This document shows positions 1 to 13,230 of a stretch of 64,000 bases of DNA, one piece after another. Every line of letters begins with the position of its first letter. Positions within the stretch are counted from its first letter, which is position 1. The translations under genes were made by a program, and so were the position numbers. The notes below the pieces were generated by a model, which ran no database searches, was not told where the DNA came from, and was given only the letters and a program-made list of their open reading frames with translations. Source of the DNA: Megalopta genalis (Eukaryota; Arthropoda; Insecta; Hymenoptera; Halictidae); NCBI RefSeq assembly GCF_051020955.1, contig NW_027476993.1:47136-111135 (forward strand), in the 5' to 3' direction.

Positions 1-300
1 CAAAAGCAGAAGGAACAAACGAGGTAGCTTCAATTCCATGCGAAACAAATGATTTAGCTTCAAATCAATGCGAAGTAGTAGTCTTAGCTTCAAATCCATG
101 CCAAACACATGATTTAGCTTCAAATCCATGGGATGTAGAAGGTTTAGCTTCAAATCCATGCGAAAGACATTATTTAGCTGCAAAACAGTGCGAAGTAGAA
201 GGCTCGTGTTCAAATCAATGCGATTCAAATGGTTCATCTTCAAATACTTGTGAAAGACATGATTTAGCTTCAACAGCATGCGAAACAAACGAGTTAGCTT
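1..300. repeat. HOR1-type segment left of block D
   Basis: These ten units match 3,361-3,660 inside the first HOR1 copy line for line; the match ends at 301, where block D begins. HOR1-type sequence therefore lies on both sides of block D, which supports a super-repeat of HOR1 array plus block D. Confidence 0.8.
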
Positions 301-434
301 CAATTCCATGCAAAACACACGATTTAGATTCAAATCAATACGAAGTAGAAGGTTTAGCTTCAAACCCATGCGAGACAAATGATTTAGCTTCAAACACTTT
401 GGGTATAAGTGATATAGCTTCAAATGCAGACTAA

Positions 435-1499
435 TCAAACGAGTTAGTTTCAAATCCATGCGAAACACATGATTCAGCTGCAAATCAATGCGATGTAGAA
501 GGTTTAGTTTCAAATCGATGCGAAACACATTATTTAGCTGCAAATCAGTGCGAAGAAGAAGGCTCGGGTTCAAATCAATGCAATTCAAATGGTTCATCTT
601 CAAATACTTGTGATATACATTATTCAGCTACAACTGCATGCGAAACAAACGAGTTAGCTTCAAATCCATGCGAAACACACGATTTATATTCAAATCAATG
701 CGATGTAGAAGGTTTAGCTTCAAATCCAAGCGAAACACATGATTTAGTTTCAAATAGATGCGGTATAAGTGATCTAGCTTCAAATACAGGCGAAACAAAC
801 GGGTTAGCTTCAAATCCATGCGAAACACATGATTCAGCTACAAATCAATGCGATGTAGAACGTTCAGATTCAAATCCATGCCAAACATATGATATAGCTT
901 CAAATCCATGGGATGTAGAAGGTTTAGATTCAAATCCATGCGATACACAAGATTTAGATTCAAATCAATGCGTTGTAGTAGGTTCAGCTTCAAATCCATG
1001 CGACACATATGACTTAGCTTCAAATACTTGCGATATAAGTGATATAGTTTCAAATGCAGGCGAAACGAACGAGTTAGCTTCAATTCCATGCGTAACACAT
1101 GATTTAGCTGCAAATCAATGCGATGTAGAAGGTTTGGCTTCAAATCCATGCGATACACATGATTTAGCTTCAAATCAATGCGATGTAGAAGGTTTAGATT
1201 CAAATCCATGCGATACACAAGATTTAGATTCAAATCAATGCGTTGTAGTAGGTTCAGCTTCAAATCCATGCGACACATATGACTTAGCTTCAAATACTTG
1301 CGATATAAGTGATATAGTTTCAAATGCAGGCGAAACGAACGAGTTAGCTTCAAATCAATGCGAAGTAGAAGGCGTAGCTTCAAATCCATGCGAAACAAAT
1401 TGTTTAGCTACAAATACTTGTGATATACATCATTCAGCTACAACTGCATGCGAAACAAACGAGTTAGCTTCAAATCCATGGGAAACACACGATTTAGCT
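435..1499 (+). other. Stop-free + frame, 355 codons, cysteine every ten residues
   Basis: This is among the longest stop-free stretches I found in the + phase that reads ASNPCETHDL-type repeats. It is bounded by TAA at 432-434 and TGA at 1,500-1,502. The only long Met-initiated part is 1,134-1,502 (122 residues, beginning MASNPC). There is no signal peptide, membrane segment or non-repeat domain. Third-codon-base variation such as TGC/TGT, GGC/GGT, CAA/CAG and ACA/ACG leaves the motif unchanged, which could reflect past coding, but the bounding stops are single-base changes within ordinary units. I do not call it a gene. Confidence 0.3.
901..1350. repeat. 180-bp duplication at 270-bp spacing inside block D
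   Basis: Units at 901-1,080 recur at 1,171-1,350 (offset 270 bp, nine units), including the distinctive gttgtagtagg and gacttagc variants. The same pair occurs in the second block D at 18,541-18,990, so the duplication predates the 17.6-kb duplication. Confidence 0.85.
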
Positions 1500-2160
1500 T
1501 GAAATCAATGCGATGTAGAAGGTTTAGCTTCATATCCAAGCGAAACACATGATTTAGCTTCAAATCAATTCAAAGGACAAGGCTTAGGTTCAAATCCATG
1601 CGAAACAAATGATTTAGCTTCAAATGAATGCGAAGTAGAAGGCTTAGCATCAAATCCATGCGAAACAAATGGTTTAGCTACAAATACTTGTGTTATACAT
1701 TATTTAGCTACAACTGCATGCGAAACAAACGAGTTAGCTTCAAATCCAGGCGAAACATATTATTTAGCTGCAAATCAATGCGATGTATAAGGTTTAGCTT
1801 CAAATCCATGCGATACACAAGATTTAGCTTCAAATCAATGCGATGTAGTAGGTTCAGCTACAAATCCATGCGACACATATGATTTAGCTTCAAATACTTG
1901 CGATATAAGTGATATAGCTTCAAAAGCAGGAGTAACAAACGAGGTAGCTTCAATTCCATGCGAAACACATGATTTAGCTTCAAATCAATGCGATGTAGAA
2001 GGTTTAGCTTCAAATCCATGCAAAACACGTGATTTAACTTCCAATTAATGCCAAGTAGAAGGCTTAGCTTCAAATCCATGCGAAACAAATGGTTTAGCTA
2101 CAAATACTTGTGATATACATTATACAGCTACAACTGCATGCGAAACAAACGAGTTAGCTT

Positions 2161-5070
2161 CAAATCCATGCGAAACACACGATTTACCTTCAAATCAATG
2201 CGGTGTAGAAGGTTTAGCTTCAAATCCAAGCGAAACACATGATTTAGATTCAAATACTTGCGATATAAGTGATATAGCTTCAAAAGCAGAAGGAACAAAC
2301 GTGGTAGCTTCAATTCCATGAGAAACAAATGATTTAGCTTCAAATCAATGCGAAGTAGTAGTCTTAGCTTCAAATCCATGCCAAACACATGATTTAGCTT
2401 CAAATCCATGGGATGTAGAAGGTTTAGCTTCAAATCCATGCGAAAGACATTATTTAGCTGCAAAACAGTGCGAAGTAGAAGGCTCGTGTTCAAATCAATG
2501 CGATTCAAATGGTTCATCTTCAAATACTTGTGAAAGACATGATTTAGCTTCAACAGCATGCGAAACAAACGAGTTAGCTTCAAATCAATGCGAAACACAT
2601 GATTTAGCTTCAAATCAATTCAAAGGACAAGGCTTATGTTCAAATCCATGCGAAACAAATGGTTTAGCTACAAATACTTGTGATATACATTATTTAGCTA
2701 CAACTGCATGCGAAACAAACGAGTTATCTTCAAATCCATGCGAAACACATGATTCAGCTGCAAATCAATGCGATGTAGAAGGTTTAGCATCAAATCCATG
2801 CGAAACATATGGTTTAGCTTCAAATACTTGTGATATACGTTATTTAGATTTAACTGCTTGCGCAACGAACGAGTTAGCTTCAAATCCATGCGATACACAA
2901 GATTTAGCTTCAAATCAATGCGATATAGATGGTTCAGCTTCAAATCCATGCGACACATATGATTTAGCTTCAAATACTTGCGATATAAGTGATATAGCTT
3001 CAAAAGCTGGAGGAACAAACGAGGTAGCTTCAATTCCATGCGAAACACATGATTTAGCTTCAAATCAATGCGATGTAGAAGGTTTAGCTTCAAATCCATG
3101 CAAGACACGTGATTTAACTTCCAATTAATGCCAAGTAGAAGGCTTAGCTGCAAAACCATGCGAAACATATGGTTTAGCTTCCAATTCTTGTGATATACGT
3201 TATTTAGATTTAACTGCTTACGCAACGAACGAGTTAGCTTCAAATCCATGCGATACACAAGATTTAGCTTCAAATCAATGCGATATAGATGGTTCAGCTT
3301 CAAATCCATGCGACACATATGATTTAGCTTCAAATACTTGCGATATAAGTGATATAGCTTCAAAAGCAGAAGGAACAAACGAGGTAGCTTCAATTCCATG
3401 CGAAACAAATGATTTAGCTTCAAATCAATGCGAAGTAGTAGTCTTAGCTTCAAATCCATGCCAAACACATGATTTAGCTTCAAATCCATGGGATGTAGAA
3501 GGTTTAGCTTCAAATCCATGCGAAAGACATTATTTAGCTGCAAAACAGTGCGAAGTAGAAGGCTCGTGTTCAAATCAATGCGATTCAAATGGTTCATCTT
3601 CAAATACTTGTGAAAGACATGATTTAGCTTCAACAGCATGCGAAACAAACGAGTTAGCTTCAAATCAATGCGAAACACATGATTTAGCTTCAAATCAATG
3701 CGATGTAGAAGGTTTAGCTTCAAATCCAGGCGAAACATATGGTTTAGCTTCAAATACTTGTGATATACGTTATTTAGATTTAACTGCTTGCGCAACGAAC
3801 GAGTTAGCTTCAAATCCATGCGATACACAAGATTTAGCTTCAAATCAATGCGATATAGATGGTTCAGCTTCAAATCCATGCGACAAATATGATTTAGCTT
3901 CAAATACTTGCGATATAAGTGATATAGCTTCAAAAGCTGGAGGAACAAACGAGGTAGCTTCAATTCCATGCGAAACACATGATTTAGCTTCAAATCAATG
4001 CGATGTAGAAGGTTTAGCTTCAAATCCATGCAAGACACGTGATTTAACTTCCAATTAATGCCAAGTAGAAGGCTTAGCTTCAAATCCATGCGAAACATAT
4101 GGTTTAGCTTCCAATTCTTGTGATATACGTTATTTAGATTTAACTGCTTACGCAACGAACGAGTTAGCTTCAAATCCATGCGATACACAAGATTTAGCTT
4201 CAAATCAATGCGATATAGATGGTTCAGCTTCAAATCCATGCGACACATATGATTTAGCTTCAAATACTTGCGATATAAGTGATATAGCTTCAAAAGCAGA
4301 AGGAACAAACGAGGTAGCTTCAATTCCATGCGAAACAAATGATTTAGCTTCAAATCAATGCGAAGTAGTAGTCTTAGCTTCAAATCCATGCCAAACACAT
4401 GATTTAGCTTCAAATCCATGGGATGTAGAAGGTTTAGCTTCAAATCCATGCGAAAGACAGTATTTAGCTGCAAAACAGTGCGAAGTAGAAGGCTCGTGTT
4501 CAAATCAATGCGATTCAAATGGTTCATCTTCAAATACTTGTGAAAGACATGATTTAGCTTCAACAGCATGCGAAACAAACGAGTTAGCTTCAAATCAATG
4601 CGAAACACATGATTTAGCTTCAAATCAATGCGATGTAGAAGGTTTAGCTTCAAATCCAGGCGAATCATATTATTTAGCTGCAAATCAATGCGATGTATAA
4701 GGTTTAGCTTCAAATCGATGCGATACACAAGATTTAGCTTCAAATCAATGCGATGTAGTAGGTTCAGCTACAAATCCATGCGACACATATGATTTAGCTT
4801 CAAATACTTGCGATATAAGTGATATAGCTTCAAAAGCAGGAGTAACAAACGAGGTAGCTTCAATTCCATGCGAAACACATGATTTAGCTTCAAATCAATG
4901 CGATGTAGAAGGTTTAGCTTCAAATCCATGCAAAACACGTGATTTAACTTCCAATTAATGCCAAGTAGAAGGCTTAGCTTCAAATCCATGCGAAACAAAT
5001 GGTTTAGCTACAAATACTTGTGATATACATTATTCAGCTACAACTGCATGCGAAACAAACGAGTTAGCTT
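2161..5070. repeat. HOR1 copy 1 (2,910 bp, 97 units)
   Basis: Boundaries are set at the distinctive unit containing cacacgatttacctt, which recurs at 2,161, 5,071, 7,351, 10,261, 13,231, 16,141 and 19,801. The copy contains two tandem 930-bp sub-blocks (2,791-3,720 and 3,721-4,650) plus about 1 kb of single-copy order. This copy keeps gagaaacaaat near 2,320 and gtggtagc near 2,301, whereas copies 2 onward have gagaaaaaaat, so it is an outlier at the edge of the homogenised array. The - strand carries a 681-codon open frame at 2,698-4,743 and shorter ones around it; these repeat in every full copy. Confidence 0.9.
2791..4650. repeat. Two tandem 930-bp sub-blocks within HOR1
   Basis: 2,791-3,720 and 3,721-4,650 align at an offset of 930 bp (31 units). 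Landmarks are gttatttagatttaactg at both 2,839 and 3,769 and caaaagcagaaggaac at 3,361 and 4,291. Within each sub-block a shorter run is repeated again at 360-bp spacing (for example 2,881 and 3,241). The sub-blocks recur in each full HOR1 copy. Confidence 0.85.
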
Positions 5071-7350
5071 CAAATCCATGCGAAACACACGATTTACCTT
5101 CAAATCAATGCGGTGTAGAAGGTTTAGCTTCAAATCCAAGCGAAACACATGATTTAGATTCAAATACTTGCGATATAAGTGATATAGCTTCAAAAGCAGA
5201 AGGAACAAACGAGGTAGCTTCAATTCCATGAGAAAAAAATGATTTAGCTTCAAATCAATGCGAAGTAGTAGTCTTAGCTTCAAATCCATGCCAAACACAT
5301 GATTTAGCTTCAAATCCATGGGATGTAGAAGGTTTAGCTTCAAATCCATGCGAAAGACATTATTTAGCTGCAAAACAGTGCGAAGTAGATGGCTCGTGTT
5401 CAAATCAATGCGATTCAAATGGTTCATCTTCAAATACTTGTGAAAGACATGATTTAGCTTCAACAGCATGCGAAACAAACGAGTTAGCTTCAAATCAATG
5501 CGAAACACATGATTTAGCTTCAAATCAATTCAAAGGACAAGGCTTATGTTCAAATCCATGCGAAACAAATGGTTTAGCTACAAATACTTGTGATATACAT
5601 TATTTAGCTACAACTGCATGCGAAACAAACGAGTTATCTTCAAATCCATGCGAAACACATGATTCAGCTGCAAATCAATGCGATGTAGAAGGTTTAGCAT
5701 CAAATCCATGCGAAACATATGGTTTAGCTTCAAATACTTGTGATATACGTTATTTAGATTTAACTGCTTGCGCAACGAACGAGTTAGCTTCAAATCCATG
5801 CGATACACAAGATTTAGCTTCAAATCAATGCGATATAGATGGTTCAGCTTCAAATCCATGCGACACATATGATTTAGCTTCAAATACTTGCGATATAAGT
5901 GATATAGCTTCAAAAGCTGGAGGAACAAACGAGGTAGCTTCAATTCCATGCGAAACACATGATTTAGCTTCAAATCAATGCGATGTAGAAGGTTTAGCTT
6001 CAAATCCATGCAAGACACGTGATTTAACTTCCAATTAATGCCAAGTAGAAGGCTTAGCTGCAAAACCATGCGAAACATATGGTTTAGCTTCCAATTCTTG
6101 TGATATACGTTATTTAGATTTAACTGCTTACGCAACGAACGAGTTAGCTTCAAATCCATGCGATACACAAGATTTAGCTTCAAATCAATGCGATATAGAT
6201 GGTTCAGCTTCAAATCCATGCGACACATATGATTTAGCTTCAAATACTTGCGATATAAGTGATATAGCTTCAAAAGCAGAAGGAACAAACGAGGTAGCTT
6301 CAATTCCATGCGAAACAAATGATTTAGCTTCAAATCAATGCGAAGTAGTAGTCTTAGCTTCAAATCCATGCCAAACACATGATTTAGCTTCAAATCCATG
6401 GGATGTAGAAGGTTTAGCTTCAAATCCATGCGAAAGACATTATTTAGCTGCAAAACAGTGCGAAGTAGAAGGCTCGTGTTCAAATCAATGCGATTCAAAT
6501 GGTTCATCTTCAAATACTTGTGAAAGACATGATTTAGCTTCAACAGCATGCGAAACAAACGAGTTAGCTTCAAATCAATGCGAAACACATGATTTAGCTT
6601 CAAATCAATGCGATGTAGAAGGTTTAGCTTCAAATCCAGGCGAAACATATGGTTTAGCTTCAAATACTTGTGATATACGTTATTTAGATTTAACTGCTTG
6701 CGCAACGAACGAGTTAGCTTCAAATCCATGCGATACACAAGATTTAGCTTCAAATCAATGCGATATAGATGGTTCAGCTTCAAATCCATGCGACAAATAT
6801 GATTTAGCTTCAAATACTTGCGATATAAGTGATATAGCTTCAAAAGCTGGAGGAACAAACGAGGTAGCTTCAATTCCATGCGAAACACATGATTTAGCTT
6901 CAAATCAATGCGATGTAGAAGGTTTAGCTTCAAATCCATGCAAGACACGTGATTTAACTTCCAATTAATGCCAAGTAGAAGGCTTAGCTTCAAATCCATG
7001 CGAAACATATGGTTTAGCTTCCAATTCTTGTGATATACGTTATTTAGATTTAACTGCTTACGCAACGAACGAGTTAGCTTCAAATCCATGCGATACACAA
7101 GATTTAGCTTCAAATCAATGCGATATAGATGGTTCAGCTTCAAATCCATGCGACACATATGATTTAGCTTCAAATACTTGCGATATAAGTGATATAGCTT
7201 CAAAAGCAGAAGGAACAAACGAGGTAGCTTCAATTCCATGCGAAACAAATGATTTAGCTTCAAATCAATGCGAAGTAGTAGTCTTAGCTTCAAATCCATG
7301 CCAAACACATGATTTAGCTTCAAATCCATGGGATGTAGAAGGTTTAGCTT
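5071..7350. repeat. HOR1 copy 2, shortened by 630 bp (2,280 bp)
   Basis: Identical in order to copy 1 up to about 7,350. There the sequence jumps from the position equivalent to 4,441 to the position equivalent to 5,071, a loss of exactly 21 units. Both partner units begin gcttcaaatccatgcgaaa, so the junction lies in shared sequence. This is the expected product of unequal crossover in register. Confidence 0.88.
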
Positions 7351-7803
7351 CAAATCCATGCGAAACACACGATTTACCTTCAAATCAATGCGGTGTAGAA
7401 GGTTTAGCTTCAAATCCAAGCGAAACACATGATTTAGATTCAAATACTTGCGATATAAGTGATATAGCTTCAAAAGCAGAAGGAACAAACGAGGTAGCTT
7501 CAATTCCATGAGAAAAAAATGATTTAGCTTCAAATCAATGCGAAGTAGTAGTCTTAGCTTCAAATCCATGCCAAACACATGATTTAGCTTCAAATCCATG
7601 GGATGTAGAAGGTTTAGCTTCAAATCCATGCGAAAGACATTATTTAGCTGCAAAACAGTGCGAAGTAGATGGCTCGTGTTCAAATCAATGCGATTCAAAT
7701 GGTTCATCTTCAAATACTTGTGAAAGACATGATTTAGCTTCAACAGCATGCGAAACAAACGAGTTAGCTTCAAATCAATGCGAAACACATGATTTAGCTT
7801 CAA
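5608..7803 (-). other. Longest open frame in the window: 731 residues, - strand, repeat-encoded
   Basis: The frame translates the complement of the array as a 10-residue repeat of the type NHVFRMDLKL, rich in Leu, Lys, Arg, His and Met, with no non-repeat domain, signal peptide or recognisable motif. Its length comes from the 630-bp deletion at about 7,350, which joins parts of two HOR1 copies and removes a TAG. Flanking stops are TAG from units containing gctaca. The equivalent frames in other copies are 681 residues (2,698-4,743, 7,888-9,933, 10,858-12,903, 13,768-15,813). The frame is open mainly because the unit happens to lack stops in this phase. I do not think it is a gene, though an ORF caller will report it. 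Confidence 0.2.
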
Positions 7804-10260
7804 ATCAATTCAAAGGACAAGGCTTATGTTCAAATCCATGCGAAACAAATGGTTTAGCTACAAATACTTGTGATATACATTATTTAGCTACAACTGCATG
7901 CGAAACAAACGAGTTATCTTCAAATCCATGCGAAACACATGATTCAGCTGCAAATCAATGCGATGTAGAAGGTTTAGCATCAAATCCATGCGAAACATAT
8001 GGTTTAGCTTCAAATACTTGTGATATACGTTATTTAGATTTAACTGCTTGCGCAACGAACGAGTTAGCTTCAAATCCATGCGATACACAAGATTTAGCTT
8101 CAAATCAATGCGATATAGATGGTTCAGCTTCAAATCCATGCGACACATATGATTTAGCTTCAAATACTTGCGATATAAGTGATATAGCTTCAAAAGCTGG
8201 AGGAACAAACGAGGTAGCTTCAATTCCATGCGAAACACATGATTTAGCTTCAAATCAATGCGATGTAGAAGGTTTAGCTTCAAATCCATGCAAGACACGT
8301 GATTTAACTTCCAATTAATGCCAAGTAGAAGGCTTAGCTGCAAAACCATGCGAAACATATGGTTTAGCTTCCAATTCTTGTGATATACGTTATTTAGATT
8401 TAACTGCTTACGCAACGAACGAGTTAGCTTCAAATCCATGCGATACACAAGATTTAGCTTCAAATCAATGCGATATAGATGGTTCAGCTTCAAATCCATG
8501 CGACACATATGATTTAGCTTCAAATACTTGCGATATAAGTGATATAGCTTCAAAAGCAGAAGGAACAAACGAGGTAGCTTCAATTCCATGCGAAACAAAT
8601 GATTTAGCTTCAAATCAATGCGAAGTAGTAGTCTTAGCTTCAAATCCATGCCAAACACATGATTTAGCTTCAAATCCATGGGATGTAGAAGGTTTAGCTT
8701 CAAATCCATGCGAAAGACATTATTTAGCTGCAAAACAGTGCGAAGTAGAAGGCTCGTGTTCAAATCAATGCGATTCAAATGGTTCATCTTCAAATACTTG
8801 TGAAAGACATGATTTAGCTTCAACAGCATGCGAAACAAACGAGTTAGCTTCAAATCAATGCGAAACACATGATTTAGCTTCAAATCAATGCGATGTAGAA
8901 GGTTTAGCTTCAAATCCAGGCGAAACATATGGTTTAGCTTCAAATACTTGTGATATACGTTATTTAGATTTAACTGCTTGCGCAACGAACGAGTTAGCTT
9001 CAAATCCATGCGATACACAAGATTTAGCTTCAAATCAATGCGATATAGATGGTTCAGCTTCAAATCCATGCGACAAATATGATTTAGCTTCAAATACTTG
9101 CGATATAAGTGATATAGCTTCAAAAGCTGGAGGAACAAACGAGGTAGCTTCAATTCCATGCGAAACACATGATTTAGCTTCAAATCAATGCGATGTAGAA
9201 GGTTTAGCTTCAAATCCATGCAAGACACGTGATTTAACTTCCAATTAATGCCAAGTAGAAGGCTTAGCTTCAAATCCATGCGAAACATATGGTTTAGCTT
9301 CCAATTCTTGTGATATACGTTATTTAGATTTAACTGCTTACGCAACGAACGAGTTAGCTTCAAATCCATGCGATACACAAGATTTAGCTTCAAATCAATG
9401 CGATATAGATGGTTCAGCTTCAAATCCATGCGACACATATGATTTAGCTTCAAATACTTGCGATATAAGTGATATAGCTTCAAAAGCAGAAGGAACAAAC
9501 GAGGTAGCTTCAATTCCATGCGAAACAAATGATTTAGCTTCAAATCAATGCGAAGTAGTAGTCTTAGCTTCAAATCCATGCCAAACACATGATTTAGCTT
9601 CAAATCCATGGGATGTAGAAGGTTTAGCTTCAAATCCATGCGAAAGACAGTATTTAGCTGCAAAACAGTGCGAAGTAGAAGGCTCGTGTTCAAATCAATG
9701 CGATTCAAATGGTTCATCTTCAAATACTTGTGAAAGACATGATTTAGCTTCAACAGCATGCGAAACAAACGAGTTAGCTTCAAATCAATGCGAAACACAT
9801 GATTTAGCTTCAAATCAATGCGATGTAGAAGGTTTAGCTTCAAATCCAGGCGAATCATATTATTTAGCTGCAAATCAATGCGATGTATAAGGTTTAGCTT
9901 CAAATCGATGCGATACACAAGATTTAGCTTCAAATCAATGCGATGTAGTAGGTTCAGCTACAAATCCATGCGACACATATGATTTAGCTTCAAATACTTG
10001 CGATATAAGTGATATAGCTTCAAAAGCAGGAGTAACAAACGAGGTAGCTTCAATTCCATGCGAAACACATGATTTAGCTTCAAATCAATGCGATGTAGAA
10101 GGTTTAGCTTCAAATCCATGCAAAACACGTGATTTAACTTCCAATTAATGCCAAGTAGAAGGCTTAGCTTCAAATCCATGCGAAACAAATGGTTTAGCTA
10201 CAAATACTTGTGATATACATTATTCAGCTACAACTGCATGCGAAACAAACGAGTTAGCTT
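7351..10260. repeat. HOR1 copy 3 (2,910 bp)
   Basis: Full-length copy following the shortened one. It aligns with the next copy at an offset of 2,910 bp and shares the derived variants gagaaaaaaat and gtagatggctcg with copies 2, 4, 5 and 6, so these are closer to one another than to copy 1. Confidence 0.9.
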
Positions 10261-13230
10261 CAAATCCATGCGAAACACACGATTTACCTTCAAATCAATG
10301 CGGTGTAGAAGGTTTAGCTTCAAATCCAAGCGAAACACATGATTTAGATTCAAATACTTGCGATATAAGTGATATAGCTTCAAAAGCAGAAGGAACAAAC
10401 GAGGTAGCTTCAATTCCATGAGAAAAAAATGATTTAGCTTCAAATCAATGCGAAGTAGTAGTCTTAGCTTCAAATCCATGCCAAACACATGATTTAGCTT
10501 CAAATCCATGGGATGTAGAAGGTTTAGCTTCAAATCCATGCGAAAGACATTATTTAGCTGCAAAACAGTGCGAAGTAGATGGCTCGTGTTCAAATCAATG
10601 CGATTCAAATGGTTCATCTTCAAATACTTGTGAAAGACATGATTTAGCTTCAACAGCATGCGAAACAAACGAGTTAGCTTCAAATCAATGCGAAACACAT
10701 GATTTAGCTTCAAATCAATTCAAAGGACAAGGCTTATGTTCAAATCCATGCGAAACAAATGATTTAGCTTCAAATGAATGCGAAGTAGAAGGCTTAGCAT
10801 CAAATCCATGCGAAACAAATGGTTTAGCTACAAATACTTGTGATATACATTATTTAGCTACAACTGCATGCGAAACAAACGAGTTATCTTCAAATCCATG
10901 CGAAACACATGATTCAGCTGCAAATCAATGCGATGTAGAAGGTTTAGCATCAAATCCATGCGAAACATATGGTTTAGCTTCAAATACTTGTGATATACGT
11001 TATTTAGATTTAACTGCTTGCGCAACGAACGAGTTAGCTTCAAATCCATGCGATACACAAGATTTAGCTTCAAATCAATGCGATATAGATGGTTCAGCTT
11101 CAAATCCATGCGACACATATGATTTAGCTTCAAATACTTGCGATATAAGTGATATAGCTTCAAAAGCTGGAGGAACAAACGAGGTAGCTTCAATTCCATG
11201 CGAGACACATGATTTAGCTTCAAATCAATGCGATGTAGAAGGTTTAGCTTCAAATCCATGCAAGACACGTGATTTAACTTCCAATTAATGCCAAGTAGAA
11301 GGCTTAGCTGCAAAACCATGCGAAACATATGGTTTAGCTTCCAATTCTTGTGATATACGTTATTTAGATTTAACTGCTTACGCAACGAACGAGTTAGCTT
11401 CAAATCCATGCGATACACAAGATTTAGCTTCAAATCAATGCGATATAGATGGTTCAGCTTCAAATCCATGCGACACATATGATTTAGCTTCAAATACTTG
11501 CGATATAAGTGATATAGCTTCAAAAGCAGAAGGAACAAACGAGGTAGCTTCAATTCCATGCGAAACAAATGATTTAGCTTCAAATCAATGCGAAGTAGTA
11601 GTCTTAGCTTCAAATCCATGCCAAACACATGATTTAGCTTCAAATCCATGGGATGTAGAAGGTTTAGCTTCAAATCCATGCGAAAGACATTATTTAGCTG
11701 CAAAACAGTGCGAAGTAGAAGGCTCGTGTTCAAATCAATGCGATTCAAATGGTTCATCTTCAAATACTTGTGAAAGACATGATTTAGCTTCAACAGCATG
11801 CGAAACAAACGAGTTAGCTTCAAATCAATGCGAAACACATGATTTAGCTTCAAATCAATGCGATGTAGAAGGTTTAGCTTCAAATCCAGGCGAAACATAT
11901 GGTTTAGCTTCAAATACTTGTGATATACGTTATTTAGATTTAACTGCTTGCGCAACGAACGAGTTAGCTTCAAATCCATGCGATACACAAGATTTAGCTT
12001 CAAATCAATGCGATATAGATGGTTCAGCTTCAAATCCATGCGACAAATATGATTTAGCTTCAAATACTTGCGATATAAGTGATATAGCTTCAAAAGCTGG
12101 AGGAACAAACGAGGTAGCTTCAATTCCATGCGAAACACATGATTTAGCTTCAAATCAATGCGATGTAGAAGGTTTAGCTTCAAATCCATGCAAGACACGT
12201 GATTTAACTTCCAATTAATGCCAAGTAGAAGGCTTAGCTTCAAATCCATGCGAAACATATGGTTTAGCTTCCAATTCTTGTGATATACGTTATTTAGATT
12301 TAACTGCTTACGCAACGAACGAGTTAGCTTCAAATCCATGCGATACACAAGATTTAGCTTCAAATCAATGCGATATAGATGGTTCAGCTTCAAATCCATG
12401 CGACACATATGATTTAGCTTCAAATACTTGCGATATAAGTGATATAGCTTCAAAAGCAGAAGGAACAGACGAGGTAGCTTCAATTCCATGCGAAACAAAT
12501 GATTTAGCTTCAAATCAATGCGAAGTAGTAGTCTTAGCTTCAAATCCATGCCAAACACATGATTTAGCTTCAAATCCATGGGATGTAGAAGGTTTAGCTT
12601 CAAATCCATGCGAAAGACAGTATTTAGCTGCAAAACAGTGCGAAGTAGAAGGCTCGTGTTCAAATCAATGCGATTCAAATGGTTCATCTTCAAATACTTG
12701 TGAAAGACATGATTTAGCTTCAACAGCATGCGAAACAAACGAGTTAGCTTCAAATCAATGCGAAACACATGATTTAGCTTCAAATCAATGCGATGTAGAA
12801 GGTTTAGCTTCAAATCCAGGCGAATCATATTATTTAGCTGCAAATCAATGCGATGTATAAGGTTTAGCTTCAAATCGATGCGATACACAAGATTTAGCTT
12901 CAAATCAATGCGATGTAGTAGGTTCAGCTACAAATCCATGCGACACATATGATTTAGCTTCAAATACTTGCGATATAAGTGATATAGCTTCAAAAGCAGG
13001 AGTAACAAACGAGGTAGCTTCAATTCCATGCGAAACACATGATTTAGCTTCAAATCAATGCGATGTAGAAGGTTTAGCTTCAAATCCATGCAAAACACGT
13101 GATTTAACTTCCAATTAATGCCAAGTAGAAGGCTTAGCTTCAAATCCATGCGAAACAAATGGTTTAGCTACAAATACTTGTGATATACATTATTCAGCTA
13201 CAACTGCATGCGAAACAAACGAGTTAGCTT
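10261..13230. repeat. HOR1 copy 4, with a 60-bp insertion (2,970 bp)
   Basis: Carries two extra units at about 10,771-10,830 (containing caaatgaatgcg and ggcttagcat). The same pair is present at 1,621, 16,651, 19,261 and 20,311, so this is an alternative allele of the repeat, not a new insertion. Private substitutions include cgagacac near 11,203 and ggaacagac near 12,468. Confidence 0.9.

Larger units (their letters stand above)
301..2640. repeat. Block D, first copy (2.34 kb, repeated 17,640 bp downstream)
   Basis: Matches 17,941-20,280 base for base apart from a handful of substitutions, for example gcagacta against gcagtcta near 429 and 18,069. The offset is exactly 588 units. The block holds units not found in HOR1: the variant atttatattc, a TTG-containing unit near 391-420, and an internal 180-bp duplication. 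From 1,741 onward it merges into HOR1 sequence (1,741-2,160 matches 4,651-5,070). The second copy carries 60 bp more just after the block (20,281-20,340). Probably a unit of a larger super-repeat. Confidence 0.88.

Noticed and set aside
1134..1502. 122-residue + strand gene starting MASNPC
   Set aside because: The Met comes from a single gtttggcttc variant that creates an in-frame ATG; upstream the same frame is open to 435, and the end is a TGA from one substitution. No start context or unique sequence.
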